DNA of 64,000 bases from an uncultured Flavihumibacter sp. (GTDB taxonomy: Bacteria > Bacteroidota > Bacteroidia > Chitinophagales > Chitinophagaceae): the NCBI GenBank assembly GCA_902168105.1, contig CABHOY010000036.1:124001-188000 (forward strand). The letters run 5' to 3'. Each line of letters begins with the position of its first letter. The stretch's first letter is position 1. This document shows, piece after piece, positions 44,996-53,293 of this stretch. The notes beneath the pieces are model-generated. The model did not search any database. It was not told where the DNA came from and saw only the letters and a program-made list of their open reading frames with translations. A program made the position numbers and the translations under genes.

Positions 44996-46000
44996 TCAAG
45001 TTAAGCGGTTTTTCCGATATTCTCTGGGGGAACAACGGTAACGCTTACGGAAAACAGCTGTAAAATAATTAGCTCCCCGGTAGCCAGTGCTATAGCTGAT
45101 CTCTTTGATGCTAAGTGTAGTCTGGGAGAGGAGAGAAGCCGCTTTTTTCAGTCGCAGGTGTTCAATATAACCACGTGGGGAAACGCTCAGTAATTCCTTG
45201 AAAGCCCGTTCAAAAGTGTTGATATGCATACCGGCCTGCTTACTTAGTTCAGCTATGCTGAGTGGCTGGTGATAATGATTTTGGATGTATATGCATATCT
45301 GACGCAGCTTCTGGGCCTGATCACCATTCTGGAGATATTTAGGCGTGAGCGCGCTGAAATAAAGTGTGAGCAGTTCGTTCAGCCTTGCCTCCAGGTATGG
45401 CTTGAGTTCCTGGCTGGCTTCGGGCGACTGACGCATTTCATGCAGTACTTTCAGATCGGACACATCCATCCTGATGGCGGGCAAAAGGGCCGCCCTTCGG
45501 GCTTGTCGTTGTTGCTGCTGGTAAATTTCCTCGAAGGAGGGATGATGTGCGATGAATTTCCGGAGGAAGGCCGGAGCGAAAGAAATGCAGATCATTTCAT
45601 AATACCCTGCCCGCAGGTCCGCGATGTTCTGAGACTGAGACGGAATGTAATAGATGCCGAACTCTTTTTCAATCAGCATCATTTTTCCTTTTCCCTGCAG
45701 CCGGCAGGAAACATTCCCCTGCAGGATGCAATACATCGCCAGCATGGGTTGCGTAACGGAGGGGCGCAATCTTATTTTTTCCTTTACAAAGCATTGCTGC
45801 CAGCTGATAACCCAGTCAGGATCTCTGATCTCCTGTGTGAGATAACTACCGAATGGTGCTTCTACATACGTGGTATCTGTTGATTGTGCGATCCGGTATT
45901 GCTGATATCTGTCCGGCAGATTTGCGGAGACGCGGACATATGGCTGCATTTTTTCAGGGATCCCGAAGTGCAGCGCAGGGGGATATAAGCTGGAGGTCAT
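44996..46000 (-). CDS. AraC-family transcriptional regulator
   Basis: A 334-residue regulator with a variable amino part and a carboxy-terminal double helix-turn-helix: IAELSKQAGMHINTFERAFKELLSVSPRGYIEHLRLKKAASLL and then IKEISYSTGYRGANYFTAVFRKRYRCSPREYR, which is the AraC signature. The first gene of the set with the M20 and MFS genes, 13 bases from the former, so it likely controls its own operon in response to the amidohydrolase substrate. Confidence 0.93.
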   Translation of the reverse strand: MTSSLYPPALHFGIPEKMQPYVRVSANLPDRYQQYRIAQSTDTTYVEAPFGSYLTQEIRDPDWVISWQQCFVKEKIRLRPSVTQPMLAMYCILQGNVSCRLQGKGKMMLIEKEFGIYYIPSQSQNIADLRAGYYEMICISFAPAFLRKFIAHHPSFEEIYQQQQRQARRAALLPAIRMDVSDLKVLHEMRQSPEASQELKPYLEARLNELLTLYFSALTPKYLQNGDQAQKLRQICIYIQNHYHQPLSIAELSKQAGMHINTFERAFKELLSVSPRGYIEHLRLKKAASLLSQTTLSIKEISYSTGYRGANYFTAVFRKRYRCSPREYRKNRLT

Positions 46001-46173
46001 GTTCAGGCATTTAACCGGTGACTGTAATATTCTGGTTGTTTAAATTCAGGTTACTACCCAAATATATGTCCCGGTACTGCGATGATACTTCAGATCGATA
46101 CCGTCTATATAACATAAGCTTACGTAGGTCTGTTGCAGCAATGAGATATCCTGTTGCTTTGAGATGAGTAGTA

Positions 46174-47340
46174 CTAAAAATATTTCAGCCACCAATTGGT
46201 ATGCGTCTTCTTATAACGTGCAAACCATTGACAAGGCCGGTACAGAGAAGCCACAACCAGTATCCAGATCAGATATACTATAGGAAGTGAATAGCCGAAT
46301 GTTGCGGGTCTGAATAACATCAGCACATCGGGATCAACAATGTCTTTCGTTGTGTAGCCACTAATGAAGAAAATGATCACCATCAGGAAATGCAGCAGAT
46401 AAAAATGCACTACATAATAGAAAAAGGGCACGGCACCATACACTTTAACGATCTCCTGCCATTTGCCTTTCGCGTTTTCAAATACCAGCAATAACAACAA
46501 CGCAGGGCCTAGCGTCATACATAGATAGTCCAGTGACGGTGGATATTTACTGACGTCAAAAAAATCAAGGACCGTAGCCAGTGTATCCTTCTGCATTTCC
46601 CAGGGCACTGGATTACCATACTTATTGATACTTCTAAGCAGGATGAATAAGGCTGTTGCGGTACTACCGGCAATGAGCAGAAAGCGTTTGCGTATTGCGG
46701 CAGGTATATCCTGTCTAAAGTAATGTCCCACACAATATCCCAGCAACATTGCGCTGGTCCAGGGAAATATTGCGTATAGCACAAGTACAAAACGGGTGTT
46801 AGTGATAGGGACGATAGTACCCAGTGCAGTGAATAATACCTTCCAGATATTGCTTGTTACGTTAAGGTAATCCAGGATATTATGCCCGAGAAGGAGTACC
46901 AGGCCGGTTATAAGAACTGCTTTAAAAGATATTCTGATCAATATACCTAGTATGATCATACTACATCCGATCGCCCATATTACTTGCAGCACAATGATAT
47001 GGTAGAGTGGGTTGAATGTAAGCCCGAATGTAACAATGATCACTTCCGCTAAGATCAGCCATAAGCCTCTTTTGAACAAAAAGATACTAGCTTCCTCCGT
47101 TGTTTTCTTACGGGATGAGAGGTATGCTGATAACCCTGAGAGGAACACAAAGACAGGAGCACAATAATTGGTGATCCATCGTGTGAAATAGAGCCATAGC
47201 GTGGTAGTGTCTTCGTCCAGCGGATCTGCGGTCATAGCGGTAACATGAAAGAAGTCCCTGGTATGGTCAAGCGCCATAATGATCATTACAAGGCCCCGTA
47301 GAATATCTACAGAAGAGACACGTGGAAAAGAGGGGTTCAT
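46174..47340 (-). CDS. DUF1624 / HGSNAT-like membrane acyltransferase
   Basis: A 388-residue membrane protein with about ten helices. The start SSVDILRGLVMIIMALDHTRDFF is the signature of DUF1624 and of the heparan-glucosaminide N-acetyltransferase catalytic domain (with the conserved Arg and His-Asp). Relatives acetylate sugars across a membrane; the acceptor is unknown here. The gene is single, convergent to none and about 170 bases upstream of the AraC gene in map order. Confidence 0.85.
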   Translation of the reverse strand: MNPSFPRVSSVDILRGLVMIIMALDHTRDFFHVTAMTADPLDEDTTTLWLYFTRWITNYCAPVFVFLSGLSAYLSSRKKTTEEASIFLFKRGLWLILAEVIIVTFGLTFNPLYHIIVLQVIWAIGCSMIILGILIRISFKAVLITGLVLLLGHNILDYLNVTSNIWKVLFTALGTIVPITNTRFVLVLYAIFPWTSAMLLGYCVGHYFRQDIPAAIRKRFLLIAGSTATALFILLRSINKYGNPVPWEMQKDTLATVLDFFDVSKYPPSLDYLCMTLGPALLLLLVFENAKGKWQEIVKVYGAVPFFYYVVHFYLLHFLMVIIFFISGYTTKDIVDPDVLMLFRPATFGYSLPIVYLIWILVVASLYRPCQWFARYKKTHTNWWLKYF

Positions 47341-47476
47341 ATAAATTCAGTTTGCAGGTAAAGGCCGCATCTTCTCAGATGACCAGTTTTGTGAATATAA
47401 CGATGTTTATCCAGTGCAGCAACAACTCTCATGAATATGAGTTAAATTAGAGTAAACTCCCAAAACCCACCAATTT

Positions 47477-47836
47477 ATGACTACACAAGAAATCGCTAAC
47501 CGCCTTGCCGAGCTTTGCAAAAAAGGCGAATTTGAAACTGCTCAGAAGGAATTGTATGCGCAGGATGTTGTAAGTATTGAGCCAGAAGAAACTCCAGAAT
47601 TTGAAAAGGAAGTAAAGGGACTTGATAAGATCTTCGAGAAAGGAGATAAGTTCATGTCTATGGTTGAAGCGTTCCATGGGGCGGATACCTCCGCACCAAT
47701 AATAGCAGGCAATTCTTTTGCTTTTGTTCTGACGATGGATATGACCATGAAGGGACGGGACAGAATGAAGATGCAGGAGCTTTGTGTGTATACAGTAAAA
47801 GATGGGAAGGTCGTACTGGAGCAGTTCTTTATGTAG
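47477..47836 (+). CDS. SnoaL-like (NTF2-fold) small protein
   Basis: A 119-residue protein of the SnoaL/NTF2 cone fold: an amino helix EIANRLAELCKKGEFETAQKELY, central Asp/Gly-rich loop and beta-strands ending VYTVKDGKVVLEQFFM. Proteins of this fold often act as isomerases or hydrolases, or bind small molecules, but no catalytic residues can be named. It is convergent with the DUF4240 gene and shares its terminator. Confidence 0.8.
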   Translation: MTTQEIANRLAELCKKGEFETAQKELYAQDVVSIEPEETPEFEKEVKGLDKIFEKGDKFMSMVEAFHGADTSAPIIAGNSFAFVLTMDMTMKGRDRMKMQELCVYTVKDGKVVLEQFFM

Positions 47837-47876
47837 TTCAGCCAGATCATCTTTCGACAGAGAAATAACGATAAAA

Positions 47877-47902
47877 AAGGGCCGCAGATCAGTGCGGCCC
47901 TT
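47877..47902. terminator. Bidirectional terminator
   Basis: GGGCCGCA (47879-47886) pairs with TGCGGCCC (47893-47900), extended by AA/TT, between convergent genes. T-run is better on the minus strand. Confidence 0.9.
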
Positions 47903-47908
47903 CTCATT

Positions 47909-48391
47909 TTACCAGCCCCTCGAATTGGAGCCGGATTCAATACAATGGAGGCAATATCGTTCAAACTCTTCTCCGAACTTTTCCTCATATATATCGTAAC
48001 CGATAAAGCCTATATTTCCTGCAGACACATTCATTGTTGCGACGCCAGGATTATCATCAATCATATTATAGTAGCGTTCTCCCATGCCTACAATAAAGCA
48101 TCGTCGGTGGAGGAACCCTTCATCTGAACCGTTAATGCGTTCATGGATCTCCTCACGATCTATATGGAAGAGCTTTTCTTCCATGACGTGATTGAACCTG
48201 GTCAGCTCCCGTTCATCCATATAAAGGAGCTGTTGTCTGATATGGCCGGCAATGTCATTGGAAACCACATTTCCAAGACGCCTGATTAGTGCGGGATCAT
48301 TGGTCTTAAGCGCTGTTTCTCTTAAATTAAACAAATCTCTATCTGTTGTCCACGCGGTTTCAATGATTTCCCAGAATCTTGTTGCGTTCAT
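47909..48391 (-). CDS. DUF4240-family protein
   Basis: A 160-residue soluble helical protein starting MNATRFWEIIETAW, the hallmark of the DUF4240 family, with a later GERYYNMIDDNPGVATM segment. Family function is unknown; members often occur alone, sometimes near toxin or immunity genes. No signal peptide. No operon partner here. Confidence 0.85.
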   Translation of the reverse strand: MNATRFWEIIETAWTTDRDLFNLRETALKTNDPALIRRLGNVVSNDIAGHIRQQLLYMDERELTRFNHVMEEKLFHIDREEIHERINGSDEGFLHRRCFIVGMGERYYNMIDDNPGVATMNVSAGNIGFIGYDIYEEKFGEEFERYCLHCIESGSNSRGW

Positions 48392-48574
48392 AAAAAACAG
48401 ATTTATGATGTCGTGGAATAAGTGCCCCAGGCATAATCAATGTATTTACGAGGGCACTTTTACTATAACAACCTAATGGTCGCAAAGTTCATCCCATATT
48501 TTGTTACGATACTTGCTATTTTGCTATTTTGTTGGCGACCAAAATAATAACTTCTCTAAATCGCATATTATTTT

Positions 48575-50506
48575 ATGAAACATCTTATTTTTCTTGCCTT
48601 TCTGTTATCCCTGGGACTGGCAGTGAGTGCGCAGCAAACGCAGAAACCTCCGTTACATGGGAAACATTGGATGGCAGTGACCGGTAAACCACTGGCGGCT
48701 ACAGCGGGTTCCATGATCTTCCAGAAGGGTGGTAATGCGGTAGATGCGGCCTGCGCTATGTTGGCGGCTACCTGTACGATGTGGGACGTGTTGAGCTGGG
48801 GAGGGGAAACGCAGGCGTTGATCTTTAACCCGAAAACGAAGAAGGTGATTGCTATTAACGCGCTGGGCGTTGCACCCACCGGGGCTACTGTTGAATTCTT
48901 CAAAAGCAAGGGGTATAATTTCCCGCCAGAATACGGTCCGCTGGCGGCTGTAACACCGGGCACACCCGGTGGCCTCTGCTACATGCTGGCCGAATATGGC
49001 ACGCTGAGCCTGAAAGAGGTGCTCGCGCCGGCCATGGAAATGGCGGCAGGTTATCCTATAGAAGCGCAGACCGCCAACAGCATGGAAAGAAGCAAAGACC
49101 GGCTGAAACAATGGCCTTATAGTAAAGCTGTATTCCTTACCCACCAGGGTGAGAAAAGAGAGGCGCCCGAAGCAGGGGAGATCTTTGTACAGAAAGACCT
49201 GCTTGCGACCCTGACTAAAATGGTAGAGGCAGAGCAACAGGCCCTGAAGAATAAAAAGTCCCGTAAAGAGGCTATTATGGCAGCTTACGACCGCTTTTAT
49301 AAAGGAGATATAGCGAAAGAATTTGTACGCGGATGCCAGGAGCAGGGAGGTTTGATCACTGAACAGGACCTTGCAAAATGGAAGCCGATAGAAGAGGAGC
49401 CGCTACACGTCAATTATAAGGGTATTGAAGTGTATAAACTGCAGTCATGGACACAAGGTCCCATGTTGCTTCAGAGCTTGAATATCCTGGAGAATTTTGA
49501 TCTGAAAGGTATGGGGTATAACTCTGCAAAGTATATTCACACCTTGTACCAAACGATGAACCTGGCCTTTGCGGACAGGGACTTTTATTACGGAGATCCT
49601 TACTTCACGCCTAAAACGCCTATTGAAGGATTGCTGAGCAAGGCATATGCGAAAGAAAGGGCTAAACAGATCAATCCTGATCATAACGATCCCGCTCCTG
49701 CTCCGGGAGATCCATATCCTTTTGAAGGTAAGAGTAATCCTTTCCTGAATCTGTTAAAGCAACGCAGCGCCCTGACAGATACAACCATTGAAAAAAAGAA
49801 AGATGGTTTTGTCCCGAAACATGATGCTACCGGTTTGCTGAATGTACCAGCTACTGATGCAATGTATGCAGCGAATGATATAGATAGCGCATATATGGAC
49901 CGTTTGTGGAGAGGTACTACCAGTGTGGAAGCAGCTGATAAAGACGGTTGGGTGGTATCTGTCACTCCCAGTGGAGGATGGACGCCGGCATGTATTGCAG
50001 GACATACAGGAGTGGGTATGAGCCAGCGTTTACAGAGTTTTGTACTGGACAGCACCTTGTGCCCTTTCAATGTAATAGCACCCGGAAAACGTCCCAGGGT
50101 AACGCTGACACCTTCGATGGCACTAAAAGATGGCAAACCGTACCTGTCGTTTGCTGTACAAGGCGGAGATACACAAGACCAGAACCTTTTGCAGTTCTTC
50201 CTTAATGTAGTGGAGTTTGGTATGACGGTACAACAGGCTACAGAGGCTGCCAATATCAATACAAATCAGTTATGGTTGTCGCTTGGAGGTACGAGCACAA
50301 AAGAGCGTATGCCTCATCCCGGCAGTATATTACTAAACAATAATACACCGGGACCAGTGAGAGAAACACTAAAGAAGATGGGATATATCACCAGTTTTGG
50401 TGAGCGTACAAGCGGTCCCGTAAACGCTATTTTCCTGGATAGTAAACATGGGTCATTATGGGGCGGAAGCAGCAACCACGGCGAAGATTACGGTATCGGT
50501 TGGTAA
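48575..50506 (+). CDS. Gamma-glutamyltransferase-like enzyme
   Basis: N-terminal nucleophile hydrolase of 643 residues with a signal peptide (about residues 1-19, cleavage after VSA). The nucleophile Thr is in RGTTSVEAADKDGWVVSVTP, aligned with TTHYSVVDKDG of true GGT, so autoprocessing is likely; the third residue is Ser instead of His, and the oxyanion-hole motif GSPGG is replaced by VQGGDTQDQ. These changes are known in the GGT-like family of unknown specificity, so glutathione breakdown is not assured. Acts in the periplasm. Followed by a strong terminator. Confidence 0.85.
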   Translation: MKHLIFLAFLLSLGLAVSAQQTQKPPLHGKHWMAVTGKPLAATAGSMIFQKGGNAVDAACAMLAATCTMWDVLSWGGETQALIFNPKTKKVIAINALGVAPTGATVEFFKSKGYNFPPEYGPLAAVTPGTPGGLCYMLAEYGTLSLKEVLAPAMEMAAGYPIEAQTANSMERSKDRLKQWPYSKAVFLTHQGEKREAPEAGEIFVQKDLLATLTKMVEAEQQALKNKKSRKEAIMAAYDRFYKGDIAKEFVRGCQEQGGLITEQDLAKWKPIEEEPLHVNYKGIEVYKLQSWTQGPMLLQSLNILENFDLKGMGYNSAKYIHTLYQTMNLAFADRDFYYGDPYFTPKTPIEGLLSKAYAKERAKQINPDHNDPAPAPGDPYPFEGKSNPFLNLLKQRSALTDTTIEKKKDGFVPKHDATGLLNVPATDAMYAANDIDSAYMDRLWRGTTSVEAADKDGWVVSVTPSGGWTPACIAGHTGVGMSQRLQSFVLDSTLCPFNVIAPGKRPRVTLTPSMALKDGKPYLSFAVQGGDTQDQNLLQFFLNVVEFGMTVQQATEAANINTNQLWLSLGGTSTKERMPHPGSILLNNNTPGPVRETLKKMGYITSFGERTSGPVNAIFLDSKHGSLWGGSSNHGEDYGIGW

Positions 50507-50528
50507 GTTTATATTGATGCTTATAAAT

Positions 50529-50568
50529 ACAAGAAAGCCACTTGATAAATGTCAAGTGGCTTTCTTGT
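50529..50568 (+). terminator. Terminator of the GGT-like gene
   Basis: Arms 50529-50545 and 50552-50568 pair perfectly over 17 bp around a six-base loop, with A-rich and T-rich ends. Confidence 0.93.
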
Positions 50569-50577
50569 CTTAGATCA

Positions 50578-50608
50578 TTTGAGCGCGCGTTGGTTTTTAT
50601 CATTTTTG
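50578..50608 (+). promoter_or_regulatory. Promoter of the candidate small RNA
   Basis: TTTG (50578-50581), 19 bases, then CATTTTTG (50601-50608): the Bacteroidota promoter layout with seven of eight -7 positions. It begins ten bases after the previous terminator. Confidence 0.6.
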
Positions 50609-50614
50609 TATCAG

Positions 50615-50760
50615 CAATTAACACAGTGTTCAACTCTACTGTATGATCAACTGGTAAAAATTGTAAGAACAAGTTGTAGAGTATTGTATGTTCAACCTCA
50701 AATTAAACAATCCTGAATTAGATCAAAAGTCTCGCATCATTTATGCGGGACTGTTTTTTT
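50615..50760 (+). ncRNA. Candidate small RNA (about 145 nt)
   Basis: Lies between a two-box promoter and a strong terminator, without a convincing reading frame. It can fold: ACTCTAC (50633-50639) with GTAGAGT (50676-50682), and TGTTCAAC occurs twice (near 50627 and 50689), one copy free for pairing with a target. No known RNA family recognised. A 31-codon frame from 50688 runs through the terminator stem, so it is unlikely to be used. Confidence 0.5.
50728..50760 (+). terminator. Orphan terminator
   Basis: AGTCTCGCAT (50728-50737) pairs with ATGCGGGACT (50743-50752) with one wobble, followed by G and seven T. Confidence 0.9.
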
Positions 50761-50781
50761 CGCCATATCCAATCCAAATGT

Positions 50782-50813
50782 AAAAGCCGTCTTACGAGAG
50801 TGAGACGGCTTTT
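50782..50813 (-). terminator. Terminator left over from the TonB-receptor relic
   Basis: AAAAGCCGTCT (50782-50792) pairs with AGACGGCTTTT (50803-50813), placed 20 bases after the relic's stop codon on the minus strand. Confidence 0.8.
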
Positions 50814-50833
50814 TACTTTCAGTATATCAATAC

Positions 50834-51104
50834 TTAGTTGAACAGATATCTTACACCAAACTGCATCTGCCAGCGGGGAATGATAGCAGTGTTATTAGCA
50901 AAGCTGTTGGAGAAATGTACCTGATTGCCTGGATCCGCATAAGGGAAAGAGAACAATGGCGTCAGCATCAGAAGGGATCTAGCTGGTAGCAGGTGCGGTT
51001 TGGCGGATCTGTTCAATTGCATCTAAACTGATAGGCTGTGCCCCTGCCTGTCCGCCGAGTGTACCAGATAGCCCGAATGAGTTATTGAAATTCCCTATTT
51101 CAGG
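50834..51104 (-). pseudogene. TonB-dependent receptor relic (internal deletion)
   Basis: Two pieces of one outer-membrane receptor in different frames. From 51104 down, one frame reads NFNNSFGLSGTLGGQAGAQ followed by PISLDAIEQIR, a plug-domain stretch of Bacteroidota TonB receptors, and stops near 50967. The other frame reads LTPLFSFPYADPGNQVHF and ends IIPRWQMQFGVRYLFN at 50834, the last strands of the same kind of beta-barrel. The hundreds of residues normally between, and the start, are lost. This is a decayed gene, not an expressed protein; its terminator is still in place. Confidence 0.82.
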
Positions 51105-51139
51105 AAGGGAATATTTACCCTTCCTGAAATAGGGAATTT
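51088..51139 (-). terminator. 22-bp inverted repeat across the permease stop codon
   Basis: Arms 51088-51109 and 51118-51139 are perfect reverse complements. The right arm lies within the last codons of the amino-acid permease gene and the left arm touches the receptor relic. It may terminate the permease transcript, but the T-run is only three bases. Confidence 0.6.
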
Positions 51140-52449
51140 TCTTTTTTCGCTGCCATCCAAAGGTATAATGGTATCCCTATCATTTGCAGCAGGAAGCCGT
51201 AGTATATAGTTTGTTGTCCGGCGCTTGCAATTGCCCATAGTACATAACTGAAGGAAATCGCAAAGAGCAGTATGCACTGCACCCATTCACCTGTTTTAAG
51301 CACGCCGCTTCTCGTTTTCAGTATAAAGTAGGATGCTGTTGAAAATAAGTATGGTATCAGGACGGATAACGTTGACAGTAAAACGAGGAACTTGAATTGT
51401 TCTACCAATCCCTTGGTGTAGTTCATCGCCATCAAAATAGATATCAATGTGCTGCTAAAGAACATGCCGACATAGGGAACGCCTTTTTTATTTTCCCTGC
51501 TGAATATCTTTGGGAACAGGTTGTCTTTTGCAATGGCATAAGGTAATTGGCCCTGTACCAGCATCCAGCCATTTAGTGCTCCGAATGCCGATATTGCAAC
51601 GCCGGCGCTTACCCAGTAGCGGGCATTTTCGCCCCACATTATTACTGCTGCATCTGCGAAGGGAGTAACTGTTTTCTGCAGTTGGGTTGCCGGAATGATC
51701 CCCATAACGCTGACTGTTCCTAAAATATATACCACTGTCACTATCAGCAGGCCGATGAGCGTTGCACGGGGAATGGTGAGTTGCGGGTCTTTCACTTTCT
51801 CTGCAGGAACCGTCGCGGATTCGATACCAACATAGGCAAACATTGTAAAGGTGACAGTGTTTGAAAGGGCAGTGAACAGGGAAGTACCGGTATTATTGAA
51901 CGTAGGGAAATTTTCGATCCTGATGAAGAATAATCCACCGAAAGCCACCAGCAATAATGGTATCAGCTTTAGGATCGTAGTAGTCATCTGCACTGTTCCA
52001 GAAGTTCTGATGCCCATGTTATTTACCCAGGTTAGCAGCCAGATGGTGCCGAGACCTGTAGCGACTGCACTTAATGTGTTGGTGGACAGTATGGGTATAA
52101 AAGTGCTTAAGGCGCTCACAAATCCGATGGTAATAGCGGCATTAGCACAGGATACTGCAAGGAAATACCCCCAGGCGATGGAGAAACCCATATAATCGCC
52201 GAAACCACGCCGGGTATAAGCGTACGGGCCGCCTGTTACATTCGGTACCAGTTTACTGAGATTGCCGAAGACCTTTACCAGGAAGAAACATCCGACAGCT
52301 GAAATTACCCATCCCAACAGGCTGACACTACCAAACGAAGCGAGTGCTGCTGGCGCCAGGAAGATCCCGGCTCCTATCATGTTGCCGACTATGAGGGATG
52401 TGCTTGTCCAGAGACTGAGCTTATTTTTTTCTGCAGCTGTTTCTTTCAT
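51115..52449 (-). CDS. APC-family amino acid permease (AdiC-like)
   Basis: A 444-residue permease with twelve membrane segments of the basic amino acid/polyamine antiporter family. The helix-1 motif GNMIGAGIFLAPA is the substrate-binding unwound region, and NVTGGPYAYTRRGFGDYMGF follows. It resembles arginine/agmatine and lysine/cadaverine antiporters, but no decarboxylase gene is beside it, so plain uptake is equally possible. A 22-bp inverted repeat covers its stop codon. Confidence 0.92.
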   Translation of the reverse strand: MKETAAEKNKLSLWTSTSLIVGNMIGAGIFLAPAALASFGSVSLLGWVISAVGCFFLVKVFGNLSKLVPNVTGGPYAYTRRGFGDYMGFSIAWGYFLAVSCANAAITIGFVSALSTFIPILSTNTLSAVATGLGTIWLLTWVNNMGIRTSGTVQMTTTILKLIPLLLVAFGGLFFIRIENFPTFNNTGTSLFTALSNTVTFTMFAYVGIESATVPAEKVKDPQLTIPRATLIGLLIVTVVYILGTVSVMGIIPATQLQKTVTPFADAAVIMWGENARYWVSAGVAISAFGALNGWMLVQGQLPYAIAKDNLFPKIFSRENKKGVPYVGMFFSSTLISILMAMNYTKGLVEQFKFLVLLSTLSVLIPYLFSTASYFILKTRSGVLKTGEWVQCILLFAISFSYVLWAIASAGQQTIYYGFLLQMIGIPLYLWMAAKKENSLFQEG

Positions 52450-52493
52450 ATGGGATGATATAACGGATTGTGTGCAAATATCGCATAACCCGG

Positions 52494-53054
52494 CTATTCA
52501 CCCAGATTAAAATCCCACATTACTGCATCCCAGACGAGGTCTCCTTCAGTAAAAGGAAAAAGTGTGCGGAAGCCCAGTTTTGTATGTACCGCCAGTGACT
52601 TCGGATTATCCCTGGCAATAGCACTGAGTGCAAAATCGTATACTGATTCAAAATTGTCTTTATGGAACTGGTACAATTTCCGCAAAAGGCCTTGTCCGCG
52701 ATAGTTTATGTCAATACAGGTCTGCCCGAGGAAATATACATTATAGTTTAGCAGGGGCTTTCCGTTATAAAGCCGGCCTTCAAACATTTGGATAGCGTCT
52801 GTAAGCGGTTCATATACCGGAGCTGATTCTTTCACGAGGACAAGCAGATAACCTACTACTTTGTCGCCATCTTTTACAACAGCAGACGGCGTTACTTCAT
52901 GAAGGGCTTTCAGGTCTTCAAAAGTATATTTCCAGGAAGTATAACCTTGTGCTTCTTTGATATCATTTGTGATATGGTCTGCCGAATTCAGTCTTGATAG
53001 TTCGGCAACTTGTCTCAGTTCATCCTCTGAACTGATAAATTTCGTTGTGTACAT
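52494..53054 (-). CDS. GNAT-family N-acetyltransferase
   Basis: A 186-residue GNAT protein. The acetyl-CoA motif is NYRGQGLLRKLYQFH (about residues 117-131), followed by YDFALSAIARDNPKSLAVHTKLGFR, which closes the fold. Substrate not assignable. It starts 44 bases upstream of the permease gene in the same direction. Confidence 0.88.
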   Translation of the reverse strand: MYTTKFISSEDELRQVAELSRLNSADHITNDIKEAQGYTSWKYTFEDLKALHEVTPSAVVKDGDKVVGYLLVLVKESAPVYEPLTDAIQMFEGRLYNGKPLLNYNVYFLGQTCIDINYRGQGLLRKLYQFHKDNFESVYDFALSAIARDNPKSLAVHTKLGFRTLFPFTEGDLVWDAVMWDFNLGE

Positions 53055-53237
53055 GGATTTACTCTAATTTGGCCAGGCGGGTAAATAGCACTGATTTCCT
53101 CTGCAAAGAAACATAAAGGATAGGAATTATATATCCCCGAATATGGGGTGTTTTAAGTGATTGATTATTAAAGAGAAAGTTGGAATTCCCGGAGAGGTAG
53201 ATAAAAAATTCCCGATTAGATAAATGATTTTCCGTTT

Positions 53238-53255
53238 CGGACATTATGATGTCCG
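53238..53255. promoter_or_regulatory. Palindromic operator before the TonB receptor
   Basis: CGGACAT (53238-53244) and ATGTCCG (53249-53255) around TATG form a perfect 7+4+7 inverted repeat, just before a near-consensus -7 box CACTTTTG (53266-53273). Size and place fit a repressor or activator site; the regulator is unknown. Confidence 0.5.
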
Positions 53256-53293
53256 GCAGCCTGTGCACTTTTGCACCCTAATTTAACTTTTTT

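Larger units (their letters stand above)
50507..50833. other. Intergenic region with a small-RNA-like unit
   Basis: No protein gene seen. It holds the terminator of the GGT-like gene (50529-50568), a promoter with both -33 and -7 boxes (50578-50608), an orphan terminator (50728-50760) and a leftward terminator (50782-50813). Confidence 0.75.

Noticed and set aside
50688..50783. 31-codon small protein over the orphan terminator
   Set aside because: The frame passes through the terminator stem and T-run, so its mRNA would end inside the gene.
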